Shown piece after piece: positions 1-6,094 of a stretch of DNA of 10,438 nucleotides. The stretch's first letter is position 1, and the number at the start of each line of letters is the position of its first letter. Both the position numbers and the translations under genes were made by a program. This DNA comes from Gammaproteobacteria bacterium. GTDB lineage: Bacteria > Pseudomonadota > Gammaproteobacteria > Steroidobacterales > SZUA-146. The notes under the pieces were generated by a model that did no database searches, was not told the origin of the DNA, and worked only from the letters and a program-made list of their open reading frames with translations. Location: NCBI GenBank assembly GCA_013002925.1, contig JABDLQ010000210.1, positions 1-10,438 of the forward strand, written 5' to 3'.

Positions 1-629
1 TTCTCATCGGTGGCCGACAGCTCCAGCAGTTTGCGAATCAGCGAGTAGCCATTGGAGTGAGGTCCACTGGAGGCTATCGCAATAATCGCATCACCTGGCG
101 TGATGTCAGCTCCGGTGATGATTTGATCCTTTTCGACCACACCAACACAAAACCCCGCCAGATCGTAGTCGTCGCCGTGATACATTCCGGGGAGTTCCGC
201 GGTTTCCCCTCCAATCAATGCAGCGCCGGCAATTTCGCAGCCGCGTGCAATTCCGCCGATCACTTCTTCTGCAACGTCAATATCCAGCTTGGCGGTGGCA
301 AAATAGTCGAGAAAAAACAGCGGCTCCGCGCCCTGTACTATCAGATCATTAGCGCACATAGCGACCAGATCAATGCCAACACCGCTGTGTTGCCGGTGTG
401 CGAGCGCCAGTTTGAGCTTTGTCCCGACCCCGTCAGTGGCCGATACCAGCACCGGTTGCTGATACCGGGAAATGTCAAGTTCAAATAACGCGCCAAATCC
501 GCCCAGCCCTGTCAGTACACCGGGGCGAAAAGTCTGCGCGACCCGGCTCTTGATCCGTTCAATTAACGCGTTTCCGGCATCGATGTCGACCCCGGCGCTT
601 CGATAAGTCACTGGATTTTTGCTGGTCAT
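1..629 (-). CDS. purM: Phosphoribosylformylglycinamidine cyclo-ligase (AIR synthetase), 5' part
   Basis: PurM makes aminoimidazole ribotide from FGAM using ATP, the fifth step of cytoplasmic purine synthesis. The minus strand reads from an ATG at 629-627 and stays open to the window edge, giving about 209 residues of a protein usually near 345, so the C-terminal part is missing. Visible family segments in order are GGFGALFEL, ATDGVGTKLKLA, the metal/ATP-binding stretch VAMCANDLIVQGAEP followed by LFFLDYFAT, GGETAELPGMY, and SSGPHSNGYSLIRK near the edge. No clear Shine-Dalgarno precedes the ATG, but the N-terminus (MTSKNPVTYRSAGVDIDAG) fits the family. It is divergent from the DUF2066 gene. 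purN would be expected beyond the left edge, by analogy with relatives. Confidence 0.97.
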   Translation of the reverse strand, partial: MTSKNPVTYRSAGVDIDAGNALIERIKSRVAQTFRPGVLTGLGGFGALFELDISRYQQPVLVSATDGVGTKLKLALAHRQHSGVGIDLVAMCANDLIVQGAEPLFFLDYFATAKLDIDVAEEVIGGIARGCEIAGAALIGGETAELPGMYHGDDYDLAGFCVGVVEKDQIITGADITPGDAIIAIASSGPHSNGYSLIRKLLELSATDE

Positions 630-687
630 AGGTGGAAGTTCTGATTAGGCTTTTGAATGTGGCTAGTACCGACAGGGATCGGACAGG

Positions 688-693
688 TAGAAT
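688..693 (+). promoter_or_regulatory. Possible -10 element (TAGAAT) for the DUF2066-to-hda unit
   Basis: TAGAAT lies 48 bases before the TTG start of the DUF2066 gene, in the 112-base divergent spacer with purM. No good -35 hexamer sits 16-18 bases upstream, so this is a weak call. The same spacer holds an 8-base palindrome GTGTACAC (697-704) and two direct GACAGG copies 11 bases apart (671 and 682). Confidence 0.2.
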
Positions 694-741
694 GTAGTGT
701 ACACCAGCGGACAACAACAAGCGTAATCCGAGGAATGTAAG

Positions 742-1761
742 TTGAGTTTATCAAGAATCTGTGTGCTCACCTGCCTGATGCTGGCGGCAATTTTCACCGC
801 ACGTGGGGTCAATGCTGCCCTGACCGGGAATCTCTATTCGGCAGAGGTTCCTGTGCTGGAAAAAAGTCCGGAAGAAAAAACCCGTGGTGCAGCGCTGGCA
901 CTGGCAGAAGTGCTGGTCAAAATGAGCGGCGATCGGCGCATTGCCGAGCATCCGGCGGCGGCACCACTACTGGCCAGCGCCGAGGACTATGTCCAGCAGT
1001 TTCGATTTACTCCAAATGATACGTTGCTCGTCGGTTTTGACGGGCGCAATTTACAGCGCGCCATGCGTGAAGCGCGGCTGCCGGTGTGGGGAAACGATCG
1101 TCCTGCAACGTTGTTATGGTTGGCGGTCGATTTTGGTGGCGGCGAACGACGCTTACTGTCGGCTGATGATCATGGCGAAGTTCGAACGCAGATCGAAGCG
1201 GCAGCGGCTGCGCGGGGTGTACCGTTGATCTGGCCGCTCAACGATTCGACGGATCGTGCAAGCCTGACCGTTGCGGATGTGTGGGGCGGGTATTCCGGGA
1301 TGGTGGACGAGGCATCAGTCCGGTACGCTCCGGATGCCATATTGGTCGGTCGCATCAGCCGCAGCAGCAATGGGTCCTATTTTGGTAATTGGCATTTGCA
1401 ACTGCAGGGAGAACACAAGGAATGGCGTGATGGTCTGGGGGATAGCGTACACCGCCTGAGCGATTATTACGCAGTGCGTCTGGCCAGCGTGGCTACCACA
1501 CAAGATAATGCCATGGTGAGTATGCTGATCAGTGGTCTGGATGACGGCCGGGCCTACATCCATGCGCTGAGCACACTGGAAAAACTCGGAGCCATCGAGA
1601 GCGTGCAGGTGCGCGAAGCGCGCGGTAGCACTGTACGCGTGAATCTGAAATTGCGGGGCAGCGCCGATCAATTGCGTCGGTCCCTGGGATTCAGCCGGGT
1701 ACTCGTGCCCGACACCGACCGTGATAGTGCCGAGTTTTTTAATTATCGTTACGCACGGTGA
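742..1761 (+). CDS. DUF2066 domain-containing exported protein, function unknown
   Basis: The 339-residue product begins with a classical signal peptide: a short basic n-region, a hydrophobic core (CVLTCLMLAAIFTA) and a likely cleavage after VNA near residue 25. The mature protein is therefore predicted to be periplasmic or outer-membrane associated. The rest matches my memory of the DUF2066 family, which sits beside purM in many gammaproteobacteria. Recognisable parts are the opening YSAEVPVLEKSPEEKTRGAA, the segment ALAEVLVKMSGDRR and a soluble alpha/beta C-terminal half. The start is TTG: GAGGA (730-734) stands seven bases before it, and the next in-frame ATG (778) would cut the signal peptide. 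It is the first gene of a four-gene unit, and its TGA overlaps the next start. No catalytic motif is visible, so I assign no function. Confidence 0.85.
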   Translation: MSLSRICVLTCLMLAAIFTARGVNAALTGNLYSAEVPVLEKSPEEKTRGAALALAEVLVKMSGDRRIAEHPAAAPLLASAEDYVQQFRFTPNDTLLVGFDGRNLQRAMREARLPVWGNDRPATLLWLAVDFGGGERRLLSADDHGEVRTQIEAAAAARGVPLIWPLNDSTDRASLTVADVWGGYSGMVDEASVRYAPDAILVGRISRSSNGSYFGNWHLQLQGEHKEWRDGLGDSVHRLSDYYAVRLASVATTQDNAMVSMLISGLDDGRAYIHALSTLEKLGAIESVQVREARGSTVRVNLKLRGSADQLRRSLGFSRVLVPDTDRDSAEFFNYRYAR

Positions 1762-2315
1762 TGCTGCAATATATTCCCAATCTGCTGAGCGTATTGCGCA
1801 TCCTGCTGGTGCCCCCGTTACTGGTGTTGTTGTTGCAAGGGCAATACGACTGGGCCTTTGTGGTGTTTGCGCTGGCAGGTTTTACTGATGGTCTGGACGG
1901 GTTTCTTGCGCGGCGCTACAACTGGCATACGGAGTTGGGAGGATTGCTTGACCCGGTAGCCGATAAACTGCTGATGGTCTCCATGTTTGTGGCATTGGCA
2001 GTCGCCAAGCTGGTACCCCTTGCGCTTGCGTTGCTGGTGATAGGGCGTGATGTTTTGATAGTAACGGGCCTGGCGGTCTATCGCGTATTGATTGGCCCGG
2101 TGCAGGCTAAAGCCTCGTGGGTCAGCAAGATCAATACGGCCGTGCTGTTACTGTTTGTGCTGGCGGTAATCAGTGACGCCGGCTTTTCGTTTCCACCACC
2201 TGGTGTGGTGATCTTCTTTGGGGCAGTAGTTATCGTGACAACAATTATCAGTGGTCTTGACTATGTGCGCGAAGGCGTGTTGCGTGCAAGAGCGCATTAC
2301 ACGGGAGGTGGCTGA
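1761..2315 (+). CDS. CDP-alcohol phosphatidyltransferase family membrane protein (PgsA-like)
   Basis: This 184-residue integral membrane enzyme would transfer a phosphatidyl group from CDP-diacylglycerol to an alcohol acceptor. The full family signature is present: D43, D46, G47, A50, R51, G60, D64 and D68 in the spacing DxxDGxxARx8GxxxDxxxD. About five hydrophobic segments surround it. Length and the N-terminal IPNLLSVLRILLVPPLL resemble PgsA (phosphatidylglycerophosphate synthase), but the acceptor cannot be read from the sequence. In gammaproteobacteria the main pgsA usually lies near uvrC, so this may be a paralogue with another acceptor. The ATG at 1761 overlaps the upstream stop (TGATG) and has no Shine-Dalgarno, which suggests translational coupling; GTG at 1758 is an alternative start. 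The next gene begins one base after its stop. Confidence 0.9.
   Translation: MLQYIPNLLSVLRILLVPPLLVLLLQGQYDWAFVVFALAGFTDGLDGFLARRYNWHTELGGLLDPVADKLLMVSMFVALAVAKLVPLALALLVIGRDVLIVTGLAVYRVLIGPVQAKASWVSKINTAVLLLFVLAVISDAGFSFPPPGVVIFFGAVVIVTTIISGLDYVREGVLRARAHYTGGG
2303..2311 (+). promoter_or_regulatory. Strong ribosome binding site deciding the permease start
   Basis: GGGAGGTGG stands five bases before GTG at 2317. It lies inside the last codons of the preceding gene. It favours this GTG over the ATG at 2251 that would extend the permease 22 residues into the upstream gene. Confidence 0.7.
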
Positions 2316-2316
2316 C

Positions 2317-3408
2317 GTGACCGACCAGCGATTGATCACGCTGATCATTATCGCGGCCAGCGGCTGGTTGCTCATGCAACTGGCACCGATACTGACGCCT
2401 TTTGTGGCGGCGGCATTGCTGGCTTACCTGTGTGATCCGCTGGTTGATCGCTTCGAAAAGCTGAAGTTAAATCGCACATCCGCGGTGTTCTCATCCCTCT
2501 TTATTATCCTGCTGTTTATGAGTTCTGTGTTCTTGCTGATCGTGCCAATGGTCAGTGAGCAGGGATCCGCGCTGGCTTCCAAGTTTCCCGGTTATATACT
2601 GTGGATCGAAAATCACTGGTTGCCCACCATCAAGGAGTGGATGGGCATCGAGGACAGCACACAAAAAATTGGCCTGGCGGCCGTTTTTCGTGACTATGGC
2701 GACAAAATTGCACAATTGCTCAGTGGTGCACTGGGTACCGTCTCGCGTTCGGGTGGTGCAATCCTGACGACGCTACTCAATGTCGTTTTGATTCCGGTAC
2801 TGACTTTTTATATGTTGCGCGATTTCGATATCCTGGTAGCCAAAGCCGGCAAGCTGGTTCCTCCGTCAAAACGCGACCGGGTATTTCTGATTGCCCGCGA
2901 ATCCGATGCTGCCCTGAGTAATTTTTTAAAGGGTCAGACCGTCGTCATGCTGGGCCTGGCACTGATCTGGTCTGTGGGTCTTAGTATCGTTGGTCTCGAA
3001 TACGCCCTGGCGATCGGAGTGTTGTCAGGGCTGCTGAGTTTTGTACCGTATCTGGGTCCTGCAGTGGGGTTGTTACTGGGGGGCGTATCAGCTCTCGTTC
3101 AGTCACCGGATCTGTGGATGCTGGCCGGTGTTATTGCCGTATTTGTCGTGTCGCAAATGATAGAAAACTATTTTCTCACGCCAAAATTTGTCGGCGACCG
3201 CATCGGTCTGCATCCGGTCATGGTGATCTTTTCGGTGATGGCAGGCGGGCAGTTGTTCGGATTTTTTGGCGTCTTGCTGGCGTTACCGGTAGCCGCGGTC
3301 GGTACGGTATTGCTGCGGCATTTTTTCGAGTGGTTTGCGTATAAAGAACCGGTGATCAACGAACATGACGTTGATGTTAATGTTGAACAGGATGCACCCG
3401 GGGACTGA
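2317..3408 (+). CDS. AI-2E family transporter / PerM-type permease
   Basis: This 363-residue inner-membrane protein belongs to the AI-2E exporter family (PF01594; includes TqsA and PerM). The family usually has about eight membrane segments and a large loop in the first half. Here hydrophobic segments lie near residues 6-40, 58-80, 148-167, 207-228, 231-262, 266-284 and 300-335, with a soluble loop at about 84-145. Family signatures are visible: LSFVPYLGPAVGLLLGG (about 240-256), the ENYFLTPKFVGDRIGLHPV stretch (283-301) and GGQLFGFFGVLLALPVAAV. An acidic tail (EHDVDVNVEQD) ends the protein. Some family members export autoinducer-2, others are Na+/H+ antiporters, and many have no known substrate; this one cannot be assigned. 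The GTG start is supported by a strong Shine-Dalgarno. It lies one base after the phosphatidyltransferase stop and four bases before hda. Confidence 0.93.
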   Translation: MTDQRLITLIIIAASGWLLMQLAPILTPFVAAALLAYLCDPLVDRFEKLKLNRTSAVFSSLFIILLFMSSVFLLIVPMVSEQGSALASKFPGYILWIENHWLPTIKEWMGIEDSTQKIGLAAVFRDYGDKIAQLLSGALGTVSRSGGAILTTLLNVVLIPVLTFYMLRDFDILVAKAGKLVPPSKRDRVFLIARESDAALSNFLKGQTVVMLGLALIWSVGLSIVGLEYALAIGVLSGLLSFVPYLGPAVGLLLGGVSALVQSPDLWMLAGVIAVFVVSQMIENYFLTPKFVGDRIGLHPVMVIFSVMAGGQLFGFFGVLLALPVAAVGTVLLRHFFEWFAYKEPVINEHDVDVNVEQDAPGD

Positions 3409-3412
3409 ACCG

Positions 3413-4114
3413 GTGATACGCTCACAAAGTCAATTACCGCTGGCAATAAAGCTGCGTGATCAGGCAGTTTTTGCCAGCTATTATGCCGGTCCCAATGCGG
3501 AAATAGTGGACCAGCTGCAACACTATCCGATGGCAGGAGGTGGGGTCATCTGGTTATGGGGTGACAGCGCCACCGGCAAATCTCATTTACTGCAGGCGAT
3601 GTGTGCCGAAATTGCGCAGTCAGCTTACCTGCCGGTAGCGCAGATTGAGTCCACCGGACCGGATATGCTGCGTGGCTTCGACCGATTTCAACTGGTGTGT
3701 CTGGATGATATTGATTTGATGCCCGGAAACCGGGCATTCGAGCGCAGCCTGTTCGGATTATTCCAGGAGTTGGTCACTGAGCGCAGTGGCACGCTGATGG
3801 TCAGCTCGACACGTGCACCCCGGGAACTGACGGTTCACCTGGCGGATCTCAAGTCGCGATTATTGTCTGGACCGGTGTATCGCCTGGTGCGATTGTCCGA
3901 GCATGAGCGCCTGCAGGCTATTAAACAACGTGCGCAGCGCCGCGGTCTGGAGTTAACGGACGAAACTGGTGAGTTTCTCTTGCGTCACTTTAAGCGCGAC
4001 ATGCGTTCGCTGTGCGATTTGCTCGACAAGCTCGATACGGCGGCTCTGGTCCAGCAGCAACGGCGTTTGACGGTGCCCTTATTAAAATCAGCTATCGCAG
4101 ACCCGGATCATTGA
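3413..4114 (+). CDS. hda: DnaA regulatory inactivator Hda
   Basis: Hda is an AAA+ protein homologous to DnaA domain III. Together with the DNA-loaded sliding clamp it stimulates ATP hydrolysis by DnaA, which prevents re-initiation of replication. The 233-residue length equals that of E. coli Hda. The N-terminal clamp-binding motif is QLPLAI (7-12). Walker A is GDSATGKS (50-57), here with the canonical lysine; Walker B is LVCLDDID (94-101). Sensor I is around SSTRAPREL, the arginine-finger segment LADLKSRL holds R149, and sensor II is FKRDMRSL (193-200). There is no DnaA DNA-binding domain IV, which separates it from DnaA. I chose GTG at 3413, four bases after the permease stop with GGGGA eight bases upstream, because the clamp motif should lie near the N-terminus. 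ATG at 3392 is an alternative. Its stop overlaps the end of the facing DUF2069 gene by seven bases. Confidence 0.95.
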   Translation: MIRSQSQLPLAIKLRDQAVFASYYAGPNAEIVDQLQHYPMAGGGVIWLWGDSATGKSHLLQAMCAEIAQSAYLPVAQIESTGPDMLRGFDRFQLVCLDDIDLMPGNRAFERSLFGLFQELVTERSGTLMVSSTRAPRELTVHLADLKSRLLSGPVYRLVRLSEHERLQAIKQRAQRRGLELTDETGEFLLRHFKRDMRSLCDLLDKLDTAALVQQQRRLTVPLLKSAIADPDH

Positions 4115-4452
4115 GACAGGGTCGACGCACGGTGTTTGAGCGCGCGCAGAACCAGCGCCAGCAGCGCCAGATACACCAGACCGGCCGCCAGACAGATAAT
4201 GGCTTCGGTGCGCGCCACCTGGGCGATCAGTAATTGCGTAATTGCCGTTGCCAGATAGGGCATCACCAGCAGTGCCGCGTAGAAAAACACGACCGCGGTC
4301 AGGCGTAGCATCAACAACAGCATTACGACCAGGGGCAGGCTCGAAGCGCTGGCGAGCACCGGCTGCCACTGTGCCCAGGCTAACAGAAACCAGCTACAGG
4401 ACATTACGAAATAGGCGCATACACCAGCAAAAACAAGCAGTTTAGGAATCAT
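4108..4452 (-). CDS. DUF2069 family small membrane protein
   Basis: The 114-residue product is almost entirely hydrophobic, with about four predicted membrane segments (residues 5-27, 38-60, 62-79 and 84-103) and a short basic tail (LKHRAS). Size, topology, the LP..LLLMLR segment and its place directly after wrbA match what I remember of DUF2069, a conserved gammaproteobacterial inner-membrane family of unknown function. The ATG at 4452 overlaps the last 11 bases of wrbA and has GGAG about seven bases upstream; an ATG at 4488 would lengthen the overlap and add a non-family N-terminus. It is the last gene of the arsC–wrbA unit. It converges on hda with overlapping ends, so no separate terminator fits between them. 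Confidence 0.8.
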   Translation of the reverse strand: MIPKLLVFAGVCAYFVMSCSWFLLAWAQWQPVLASASSLPLVVMLLLMLRLTAVVFFYAALLVMPYLATAITQLLIAQVARTEAIICLAAGLVYLALLALVLRALKHRASTLSQ

Positions 4453-5041
4453 GCAACGCTCCAGCGAGTCGGCCAAGTCGATGACCAAATGCCTGGCACA
4501 GCGTTTTTTCGTGCGCGGTCATCGGTTCATCCGGTTCGTTAAAGTGGCTGGGACCATAGGGCGTACCGCCTGACCGTGTCAATTGCAGCGCAGTTTCCGA
4601 ATACGGTATGCCAGCGATGACCATGCCGTGATGAAGCAACGGCAGCATCATGGATAACAGGGTGGTTTCCTGACCCCCGTGCATGCTGGACGCGGATGTA
4701 AAGACACCGGCCGGCTTGTCAATCAGCGCCCCGTTAAGCCATAACGTGGAGGTTTGTTCAAAAAAGTATTTGAGAGGCGCTGCCATGTTACCAAAACGTG
4801 CAGGCGATCCTAAAGCAAGTGCAGCGCAATCCTGTAGATCCTCCAACGTCGCCAGCGCAGCAAGGTTTTCATGTTCGGTTTGCCCGGGCTCACCTGTATC
4901 TGTTTGCACACCCACGGGTGCGACAGAACGTACTCGCGCCTCTATATTGCTTGCGCGCTCGACCCCGCGTGCGATCTGGTTTGCCATGGATGCGGTGGCA
5001 CCGTGACGTGAGTAATAAAGCACCAGCACATAGGCGCTCAT
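4442..5041 (-). CDS. wrbA: NAD(P)H:quinone oxidoreductase, WrbA type (flavodoxin-like)
   Basis: WrbA is a tetrameric FMN enzyme that reduces quinones by two electrons with NAD(P)H and so avoids semiquinone radicals; it is cytosolic. The 199-residue length is close to E. coli WrbA (198). The flavodoxin fold is seen as VLVLYYSRHGATASMA (5-20, FMN phosphate loop), LGSPARFGNMAAPLKYFFEQ (78-96) with the following TSTLW, and ASSMHGGQETTLLSMMLPLLHHGM (117-140 overall), followed by IPYS and the GGTPYGPSH stretch. These are the WrbA landmarks that separate it from ordinary flavodoxins. The ATG at 5041 shares ATGA with the arsC stop, giving a four-base overlap; an in-frame ATG at 5077 would add a poor N-terminus inside arsC. 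It lies between an ArsC-like reductase and DUF2069, and all three overlap, so they are probably cotranscribed. Confidence 0.95.
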   Translation of the reverse strand: MSAYVLVLYYSRHGATASMANQIARGVERASNIEARVRSVAPVGVQTDTGEPGQTEHENLAALATLEDLQDCAALALGSPARFGNMAAPLKYFFEQTSTLWLNGALIDKPAGVFTSASSMHGGQETTLLSMMLPLLHHGMVIAGIPYSETALQLTRSGGTPYGPSHFNEPDEPMTAHEKTLCQAFGHRLGRLAGALHDS

Positions 5042-5388
5042 TGCAGCAGTTCCAGCACTCGCTCGGGAGGGCGGCATATACGCGCCTGTTGATCGACCAC
5101 GACCACAGGGCGTTGCAACAGCGCCGGCGAACGCAACAGGATTGCGATCACTGTGTCGTCATCAAGAGCTGTGGGGTCGATGCCGGATTTGCGAAATTCT
5201 TCATCCTTAGTGCGTATCAGCCCGGCAGCAGGTACATCCAGTGCAGCGATGATTTCGCGCAGTGTATCTGCGCTGAATGGATGCTTTAAATACTCAACGA
5301 CCGTTGCGTCACTTTGCCGGGCTGTCAGGATTGCATCGACCGCTCGCGACTTCGAACACCGTGGGTTATGGTAAAACGTGATTTGCAT
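5038..5388 (-). CDS. arsC: ArsC-family (glutaredoxin-type) arsenate reductase, YfgD-like
   Basis: The 116-residue thioredoxin-fold protein belongs to the ArsC/Spx superfamily. R773-type ArsC reduces arsenate to arsenite with glutathione and glutaredoxin. The active-site loop HNPRCSKSR carries Cys11, and arginines R59, R93 and R106 fall one position before the R773 ArsC residues Cys12, R60, R94 and R107. The full catalytic set is therefore retained, including RPVVV and RPPE. The start is clear: GGAGAGG (5393-5399) lies four bases before ATG at 5388, although the frame is open further upstream. No arsR, arsB or acr3 is nearby, so the natural substrate may not be arsenate; E. coli YfgD-type homologues also occur outside ars operons. 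It is first in an overlapping unit with wrbA and DUF2069. Confidence 0.92.
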   Translation of the reverse strand: MQITFYHNPRCSKSRAVDAILTARQSDATVVEYLKHPFSADTLREIIAALDVPAAGLIRTKDEEFRKSGIDPTALDDDTVIAILLRSPALLQRPVVVVDQQARICRPPERVLELLQ

Positions 5389-5414
5389 GAAACCTCTCCA
5401 AAAAATCAAAATGC

Positions 5415-5420
5415 AGTATA
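5415..5420 (-). promoter_or_regulatory. Likely -10 element for arsC–wrbA–DUF2069
   Basis: On the minus strand TATACT, five of six matches to the sigma-70 -10 consensus, ends 26 bases before the arsC ATG. No good -35 hexamer sits at 16-18 bases, so an activator or an imperfect extended -10 would be needed. A short 5' leader of about 20 bases would then carry the GGAGAGG ribosome site. Confidence 0.35.
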
Positions 5421-5493
5421 CGCAATAGCTTGACCTGATCGGGAGGGCTTTGTTAGCGTTTGTAGCGACATAGGCTGAATTGAGCTCTGTGCT

Positions 5494-5811
5494 ATGGGGG
5501 AATCCGGGTATTTTCATCGCCGCGCCGGTCGTTGGGCAAGCGCGGCAGGTCTGATGCTGTGTGTAATGGCATGCGTGACGACGCCTCCATACCAGGAGAT
5601 GAGCGACGCGCGGCAGGCAATTGCGGTGGCTGAAGAAGTGGGGGCGGCGCAAAAAAGCCCGGCGCTTCTCGCGCAGGCCCGGCAATACCTCGCCAACGCA
5701 AAAGAAAAAATGGAAAAACGCAGTTTCAGCATAGCGCGCAGCCCGGCGTTACTGGCGCGGGAAAAAGCAATTGAAGCTGCGCGCCACGCGAAACAGCGCA
5801 ACCTCCCCTGA
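5494..5811 (+). CDS. Small DUF4398-like lipoprotein
   Basis: This 105-residue product has a signal peptide with a basic n-region (HRRAGRW), a hydrophobic core and a lipobox-like VMAC whose Cys27 would be the lipidation site; Met at -2 is uncommon but tolerated. The mature part is alanine-rich, charged and helical: ARQAIAVAEEVGA, then SPALLAQARQYLANAKEKME, then SPALLAREKAIEAARHAK. The hexapeptide SPALLA recurs at residues 55-60 and 83-88, a 28-residue period typical of two helical-hairpin units. It resembles DUF4398 domains, often found in outer-membrane-associated lipoproteins near OmpA-like proteins, though no OmpA gene is here. ATG at 5494 has only a weak ribosome site. The acylphosphatase ATG follows its stop by one base. 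Function is unknown. Confidence 0.75.
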   Translation: MGESGYFHRRAGRWASAAGLMLCVMACVTTPPYQEMSDARQAIAVAEEVGAAQKSPALLAQARQYLANAKEKMEKRSFSIARSPALLAREKAIEAARHAKQRNLP

Positions 5812-5812
5812 C

Positions 5813-6094
5813 ATGTCGTCGTCTTATTGTGTGCAGGCCTTTGTGAGCGGTCGTGTACAGGGTGTGTTCTTTCGCAAATTTACCGCTGAAAAAGCCCGCT
5901 CCCTGGGATTGGCCGGGCATGCCGAAAATTTGTCGGATGGTCGTGTCGCAGTAATTGCGGCAGGTGAAAAATCCGCAGTGCATGCGTTAATTGAATGGTT
6001 ACAATCCGGTTCACCGCTGGCGCAGGTGCGTGATGTGCAGTGGCAGGAATGTGAGTCGCCAGTGCATCTGACTGGAAAATTTACGACAGGTTAG
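5813..6094 (+). CDS. acyP: Acylphosphatase
   Basis: Acylphosphatase hydrolyses carboxyl-phosphate bonds, for example in acetyl-, carbamoyl- or 1,3-bisphosphoglycerate, in the cytosol. The 93-residue length is normal. The signature VSGRVQGVFFRKF holds the catalytic Arg21, and GHAENLSDGRVAV holds the catalytic Asn39; both sit two positions before human R23 and N41. The C-terminal half continues the ferredoxin-like fold (VHALIEWLQSGSPLAQVRDV). I chose ATG at 5813, one base after the lipoprotein stop, because it gives the family N-terminus; an in-frame ATG at 5771 would add 14 unrelated residues. No Shine-Dalgarno is evident, so translation is probably coupled. Its TAG overlaps the stop of the facing transglycosylase by four bases. 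Confidence 0.95.
   Translation: MSSSYCVQAFVSGRVQGVFFRKFTAEKARSLGLAGHAENLSDGRVAVIAAGEKSAVHALIEWLQSGSPLAQVRDVQWQECESPVHLTGKFTTG

Noticed and set aside
57..488. Open plus-strand frame of 143 codons at the left end
   Set aside because: It lies wholly inside purM on the opposite strand, whose translation matches the AIR synthetase family throughout; this is a shadow frame.
1315..1671. 118-codon minus-strand frame inside the DUF2066 gene
   Set aside because: No ribosome site or domain; the plus-strand protein is continuous and family-like.
2251..2316. N-terminal extension of the AI-2E permease from ATG 2251
   Set aside because: It would overlap the preceding gene by 65 bases and has no ribosome site, whereas GTG 2317 has GGGAGGTGG five bases upstream.
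4100..4123. GACCC...GGGTC inverted repeat at the hda/DUF2069 junction as a terminator
   Set aside because: Five base pairs with a 14-base loop and no T run on either strand.
4798..5289. 163-codon plus-strand frame across wrbA and arsC
   Set aside because: Both minus-strand genes here have full family motifs and catalytic residues; the plus frame shows no recognisable domain.
5038..5388. Arsenic resistance operon
   Set aside because: Only the ArsC-like gene is present; no regulator or arsenite exporter accompanies it.
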